Shown: one piece after another, positions 58,337-64,000 of the stretch
How the letters are laid out: every line of letters starts with the position of its first letter
How positions within the stretch are numbered: the stretch's first letter is position 1
Assembly: GCF_964355755.1 (NCBI RefSeq)
Contig: NC_092680.1
Location: 10,085,001 to 10,149,000, forward strand
Reading direction: 5' to 3'
Origin: Antedon mediterranea
Taxonomy: Eukaryota; Echinodermata; Crinoidea; Comatulida; Antedonidae
Length of the DNA: 64,000 bases
Made by a program: the position numbers and the translations under genes
Notes under the pieces: generated by a model
Databases searched by the model: none
Seen by the model: the letters and a program-made list of their open reading frames with translations, nothing else
What the model was told of the DNA's origin: nothing

Positions 58337-58578
58337 AAGAGGATTTTTTTGAAAGAAGAAAAAGTAAATGAGAAAGAATACCAAAGATTATTTAACATCA
58401 TTGTGTATAAGTTAGTTTTCAAACACAAGCACTAGGAAACTTTATCAAAGATTTTTTTTTTGCAAACTATAATATCATTATTTTTCTGCCAAACTTTTCA
58501 ATTAGCAACTTTTCAATAATGAATTTTATCTATTTGTCTTTAGTGGACTAATATTACAAGAATAGTGTTTTTTTTTTA

Positions 58579-58913
58579 GTGAGTGAGTGGCCGAGCGGTT
58601 AAGACAGTGGAACCGTAATTACGTAGCCATAACATCGGCAGGGGTTCGAGGCTCACTCACTCCATGGTTCTGGTGGTAGAACGAGTCTTCTCGGATAAGG
58701 ACTATAAACCGTAGGTCCAGTGTACACATCTAGCTCGTGTGCACTTTAAAGAACCTAGTACATCTTTCGAGACGAGTAGGGGGTTACCCCGGTGTATTAG
58801 TACATCACAGCCACTGACACCAACTGGGCCCTCTGGGAGACCAGTCTTTGACTGAAGAGGTTACCCAGTATAAATATATATATTTCAATCAAAAAAAAAA
58901 ACAAAAAAAAAAA
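58579..58913 (+). mobile_element. SINE family A (tRNA-like head), copy with A-rich tail
   Basis: The head gagtggccgagcggttaaga with box B caggggttcgaggctcac resembles a tRNA of the Leu/Ser type. The body matches 15862-16153 almost throughout (actataaaccgtaggtcca, acctagtacatctttcgaga, gtgtattagtacatcacagc, gagaccagtctttgactga). The tail is A-rich (58891-58912). It lies 243 bases after the nol6 stop. Confidence 0.9.
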
Positions 58914-59360
58914 CTACTTGTTAGAATGAGTGGTTGTTAGACTACTTTAGTATGAGTGGTTGTTAAACTACTTGAGTATTAAGGATTTTTAGACTACTTG
59001 AGTACAAGTGGTTGTTAGACTACTCGCGTACCAGTGGTTGTTAGACTACTCGAGTACGAGTGATTGTTAGACTACTCGAGTACGAGTGATTGTTAGACTA
59101 CTCGAGTATGAGTGGTTTTTAGACTACTTGTTAGAATGAGTGGTTGTTAGACTACTTGAGTACGAGTGGTTGTTAGACTACTCGCATACCAGTGGTTGTT
59201 AGACTACTCGAGTACGAGTGATTGTTGGACTACTCGAGTATGAGTGGTTTTTAGACTACTTGTTAGAATGAGTGGTTGTTAGACTACTCGAGTACGAGTG
59301 GTTGTTAGACTACTCGCGTACGAGTGGTTGTTAGACTACTTGAGTATGAGTCGTTTTTAG
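58914..59360. repeat. minisatellite, 26-bp unit
   Basis: About 17 units of gagtggttgttagactactc plus gagtac-type ends follow the SINE tail directly. Variants include ctcgcgtacc and cttgttagaat. Higher-order order is suggested, since the variant with ttgttagaat recurs at 58920, 59128 and 59260. Confidence 0.95.
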
Positions 59361-61621
59361 AGCAATTTTTTTCATTTAAGCTGAATTTAGATTTAGTGTG
59401 TGAATTTAATTAAAATCGGACTGAAATCCAACTCGGAAAAGTAAAGGCCGTCTGGTAACGGTTTTTTTCACGTGTTAATCAATAATATTAATATCAAATA
59501 TATCAATAACATAATTGTTACATATTTTACTTGATGTTCATCGTGTATTTGCAACATCATCTAGTTTGATATAAGTATCGTTTTTTAACTAATACAAATA
59601 GCTGTAGTAATGACATTTTAAAACCAAAGATATTTAAAGTTGAATGTTTCACACAACTACTGCACGTCCTTGGAGCTATAATAATTATTTTAATGAACTG
59701 AAGTAATGTTCTGACGCTTTGTCAATTCTATTGATATTAATTGCAAAATGAATAAGTATATAAAGTACTTACTACATAGTATTAATGACTTCAATAATTA
59801 ATGATGATACTCAATAATTTACAGGACAATAAATACAACACAAGGGTTATATACTTAAGTGGTGAGTACCGTATTCATTCTGAACCGAATCGGCTGCAAG
59901 GGCCTCGAAATGATATGGCATAATAATAGTATTTCTTCGAAGAATCAAAATATGGTGAAATTGATTTTCCGACTTTAATATACAGTATTACAAAAGAAAT
60001 GAACTAATGCGTGAAATGAATCTTCCAGATCTTACGGAAAATTGTTGCCTCGAAAGTTAAGTAGAGATGAGAATTATCTCTTATAAAATTTGAAATATAG
60101 TGTTGAAACATTTGATTTACATAAAACGGCTCTTGCTCTACAAGATAAACAAGAAAACGAAACGACAAATTAGAACTAATTGCAAAAAAAATTTGGTTTC
60201 GTTAAACTATATATATTATTATATATTACAATTTTAAGATTTACAGTGTGCGTGTGAATTATTGTTTAATTCTAAAATATGTTTACAGAGACATCGAAGT
60301 GTATAAATCAAAAAAGTATGTACTTAATTCAAGATACCTTTAGGCGTGTTGAATGTAATCCGCATGCTCTTCTAAATAGCGTGAAAGTTGATGAGGGATA
60401 GAAGAAGGGATCATGATAGGTCATGCAACATGTTATTTATCAGACACTTGTCAAAATATATACAGTTATTAGCATATTAGGCATTTGGCATTATTTCAAT
60501 TATACTATATAAAACTATATTTAGTAAAATAGTCTCGATTAATCCCTTTTCAGACTGTTTAGTGTTATCACGTCAATTTTGTTTTTGTACTGTATTCGAT
60601 CCTGTGGTTAAAATGTATTTTTTAAGCTTTGTTATTACTCTGGCTTCGTTTTCTACTTTCTTTTATTCCAATTTACTCGGGCAACTGTCTGCTTATATAT
60701 TTCGTATTCCCTGACGAATACCGTAGTGGTTTACTTCTTTCTAATTGTTTTACTTTATCGTTTCTCCTTTGGCTTAGATATCTTATGATTAATACTGATA
60801 CCATTGAGAAATAAGATATATAACTTATATAAGTTATATAACTTTATGCTCACAACATCGGCAAGCGTTTTCGTTTGATTTCTCAGTTATCTATTATTTT
60901 ATAAATGATTTTAGAATTATTCCTACTAAACACATTTTATATAAACTCTCATTCATATTAATATATGTCATGGCATGTCACTTTAATTTAATAAATGAGG
61001 ACGTTGCTCATTGATTCTGATTTGAGGCATCTCTTTTCCTTCTCCATGGTTGAGTTGACATCATACCAATTCCAATTAAATAACTGATTCTTATAGCGCA
61101 TTTGGTTTGTTTAATTACTCATACAATCCATTTTTTACCGTTTTGTTTGAGTAAGATTGACAGAATGTATGCAATAAAATAACTGTATATTGTCCCCAAT
61201 GTATACTTTATTAGGGTTGACTATATGCCAGTCATATTTCATTTGCGATCATTTTACGAGCGTGTTATAATTACTGATTGTGTAATAGAAAAAGCCATGC
61301 CATTTGACATATACCTCAATTAGATTAAATAAATATGAAAGTGAATTAAAATCACCGTTTATGGTTGTTAAAAATGTAACAAAATGTCTTACTATTTCTC
61401 ACGTGTGATACTCGTATATCCGTGCAACACGCGATGACCCTCCTCTATCATTGTAATGAATAATTGTGTGTACATGCAAATTACAGGTGTTCATAATTTC
61501 TGTAGGAAAGGTAGGAATTGCATGAATTACAGTTGGTTGTTATAAAACAATGGTACCCGACAATTTAAGCTAATATTTTACCGCCGTGTTGATATTGTGG
61601 AAAAGTCTTTAGAATCATTTT
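59361..61621. other. intergenic AT-rich sequence, no gene seen
   Basis: No coding similarity was found on either strand. A 22-base palindrome (atataacttatataagttat and on) at about 60810-60840 is the only structure noticed. Confidence 0.4.
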
Positions 61622-62769
61622 AAAGTGTGCCAAAAATGTTCAATTTGGCAATCCAAATTTTTCATATTTTATTAGGAAGAAGACAACTATAATTTTTTAT
61701 TTGGTAAATTTTAATAGTGTCTTGTAACCATGGAAACTGGAAGAAATCATGAAATTTCACTTAAAATGAGCAAAACGGCAGTTTTGATAAATTCGCTGTT
61801 AGTTTTTCTAGGAAAAAGCAACGGATTTCATGAAATTGTTATCTGTTATTAACCATATATTAGGCAGTAAAATACAATTTTCAGAACGATGTATGGAAAA
61901 TATAATTAACTGGGATAATGTTTCTGGCACATCTGTCATATCTAGTTCAGTTTCGTCACTAAACGAAAACGTCACTGGTAAAGACTTTCCTTAGTGTGCC
62001 AAGCTTGTGATGAACATAGTACCATCTCGTTGTCGTTTGTAAACGATAACATAACGTAATAAACATAATTTTGGAAGTATTCTTCATAAGTGCTTTTGAT
62101 ACGTTATCTTCATCACGTAATTCACCAGCCGAATGGACAGATTCACAAAGTTGTATATTTCATATTTGGAGGCCATGTTAACTGTAGCTTAATGAATGAA
62201 AGATTAATCTCATGTGGTTGTAGCATCTCCTTTTCCAATACAAGGTGCGTTGGAAAGTCCTTCTTCGTATGTGCGCAACCAAACGAACCGCGCCTATATG
62301 TATTATTTATCTTCATGCTATATGCAATGTCGTGGATTGTCGGAGCCAAATTTGGTATTGTCGTAAAGCTGAAGCTTTGCTCGAAATACTGATGTCAAAA
62401 TTAGCGCGTGAATCGACAGGAATCTGAACTAGTTTAGTGATTTTATTTTTAAAATACGATTTTTTTTGTATTTTTTGCCTGTATTTGGTGACCTTTAACC
62501 CTAAAATAAATTGTATTTTTACTGCTTAATATGGTTAATAACAGATAACAATTTCATGCAATATCAAATCCATTGCTTTTTTTCTAGAAAAACAGTGAAT
62601 TTATAAAATATTTTAAGTGAAATTTCATGATTTCTTCCAGTTTCCATGTGCAAGACACCATTACAATTTACCAAATATACAATTATTAGTGGATTTATAT
62701 AATTTAAGTTTTCTTCCTAATAAAATTTTGGATTGCCACATTTACCATTTTGGACTTTTGGCACACTTT
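61622..62769. mobile_element. long imperfect inverted repeat, foldback-like element
   Basis: Arms of about 260 bases (61622-61880 and 62508-62769) are inverted copies at roughly 80 percent by eye. They share aaagtgtgccaaaa, ttttattaggaagaa, atggaaactggaagaaatca, tgaaatttcacttaaaat and gaaattgttatctgttatta. The 630-base spacer has no recognisable protein, and the frame at 62090-62392 is judged fortuitous. No target duplication was fixed. Confidence 0.8.
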
Positions 62770-64000
62770 GAATTGACACACTATGCGCCGGTAAATGTAA
62801 TTTGCGTTCGTTTAAAAGGGGCTTGACGCGAAACATAACGTAGTTTAGTCTGAGCGAATTGAAAAAGGAATGTCCCACGGGGCGCAAAAATACATCATCG
62901 ATGGAAAAGAACGTCCTTTGGGAGAAGACAATCCCCGCTTGTTGATAATATTGTTAGAAATAGTAGCGATAATCTTGAAATTGATTTCACGATTCGGTAA
63001 CTTCTAACGAATAGTCTGTAGTCATTAGAGATCAATTTGTATGACAGTAGTGCATTGAATCATCGCAGAACTTGACGCTGATGTTGTAGGCCTATTACTG
63101 TAAAGTTAAGCAGTGTTTGTTTTTTATCACTTTATTACGCCCGTCGTACACCCGTCCTAACACCAATCCCATATACTGGCGTGCCTCTCTGTTAGTACGA
63201 GATAAGTGCGTAGGACCCTATGCTCATATTGGTATCTCGTACGTGTCCTTTCAGTAATGTAAGGCTTTCTTGTAGCCGTCTTCTGAAGGCACATGGCCGG
63301 TATTTACTCGAGATCCAAGTTTTATAACATGCTTTACACCTTTATTTCAATTTGCTTGATTTATATTAAAACATTTAAAATATACAATTAAGATAACCTA
63401 GCTGTCCGAGTTAAAATCAAACAATTCACTCTATTTATCTTTATGTTGTGTAGGCCTATGAAACACTAATCATTTTTTTTTTAAAGTTTACCATTATGTT
63501 GTAGAGTATATGTATAAATTAATATAAATTATGTATTGTTCGGAAAGTGGGCGCCGGTCTTTCGCCGAACAGTTACGGTTACAACCCATTAATATTCTGA
63601 TGCACAATTTACGACCTATATTTAATTATTTTATTCCAGATTATATAATAAAAGCACAGACAACTTGAGGATAATTTCACTAATACTTGTCATAACTCGG
63701 CTAATAAGTATAATTAAATCACTAGATTTGAACTCGTCACTACGGACGAGTTAGGTTATCCGCAGCGCAAAAGCCACGCGCATGACACATAAGTTAGAAT
63801 ATTGCGCGCAGAAAAACGATTATGCCATTGAAAAAAAATGTTAGTGAGCCCTCTATTTTGCGTCACGTCTGAGTATATACGGTATACGCTATATACTGTA
63901 TACGTACTACATACAGTGCAGAATAGGTGAAAATAAGTGACCAAAGTAATTGACGCTTTTGGACATGATGACGTCATCACAATTTTACAAATGGCAAATA
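62770..64000. other. intergenic sequence, no gene seen
   Basis: Neither strand shows a known family. Short runs with gtatac, such as tatacggtatacgctatatac near 63877-63903, recall the motif of the 21104-24243 interval, but the ends do not match. Confidence 0.35.

Noticed and set aside
60629-60814. Hydrophobic open frame on the + strand
   Set aside because: It is AT-rich and matches no family, with no splice or promoter context. Hydrophobic frames arise often in T-rich DNA.
62090-62392. 100-residue open frame on the + strand
   Set aside because: It lies in the spacer of the long inverted repeat, resembles nothing known and overlaps equally long frames on both strands.
1-64000. CRISPR array, operon or other prokaryotic system
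   Set aside because: The window is eukaryotic: spliced exons, non-LTR and LTR retroelements and SINEs. The tandem repeats lack unique spacers of even length.

Overview
This is a gene-poor stretch of an AT-rich animal genome. It holds one host gene, nol6 (nucleolar protein 6, also called Nrap; the yeast orthologue is Utp22), on the + strand from before base 536 to a stop at 58336. Nineteen exons with GT/AG borders and consistent phases are visible. They encode 965 residues, roughly the last five sixths of a protein that has 1146 residues in human. About 180 N-terminal residues and the promoter lie upstream of the window. The organism is probably a marine deuterostome, most likely an echinoderm or a relative. 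That is an inference from the CR1/L2-like, Tx1-like and Penelope-like retroelements, a 2A-plus-PHD non-LTR ORF of a kind known from sea urchins, and frequent aggcctag motifs. The sequence alone does not fix the species.

Layout. Bases 536-25208 hold the first fifteen visible exons. Their introns carry a Tc1/mariner-like TIR element (1657-3501), a 280-bp tandem repeat (7182-7976), a truncated copy of a TIR element (9187-10118), a 5'-truncated non-LTR retrotransposon nested in a small TIR element (12175-14457), tRNA-derived SINEs, a head-to-head pair of Penelope-like 3' ends (18693-19493) and a 3.1-kb interval bounded by clusters of cgtatacg (21104-24243). The intron at 25209-44383 is 19.2 kb long and consists mainly of transposons: a CR1/L2-like element broken by three separate insertions (25483-31860), a Ty3/gypsy-type LTR element with LTRs that look identical (33022-36645), and a 2A/PHD non-LTR element interrupted by a small TIR element (37303-40780).

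Exons at 44384, 44715 and 48741 flank a decayed L1/Tx1-like element. The last intron (48843-58180) holds a TTAA-flanked MITE, two more non-LTR fragments, and two TIR elements whose bodies are tandem repeats. After the nol6 stop come a SINE with a 26-bp minisatellite growing from its tail (58579-59360) and a long imperfect inverted repeat (61622-62769). I see no second host gene.

How the parts relate. NOL6 works in the nucleolus in the small-subunit processome, and none of the mobile sequence touches its reading frame. The scientific interest lies in the transposons: clean nested insertions whose target duplications restore a host reading frame, an LTR element with an integrase GPY/F-type motif upstream of reverse transcriptase, and several TIR families that I could not assign.
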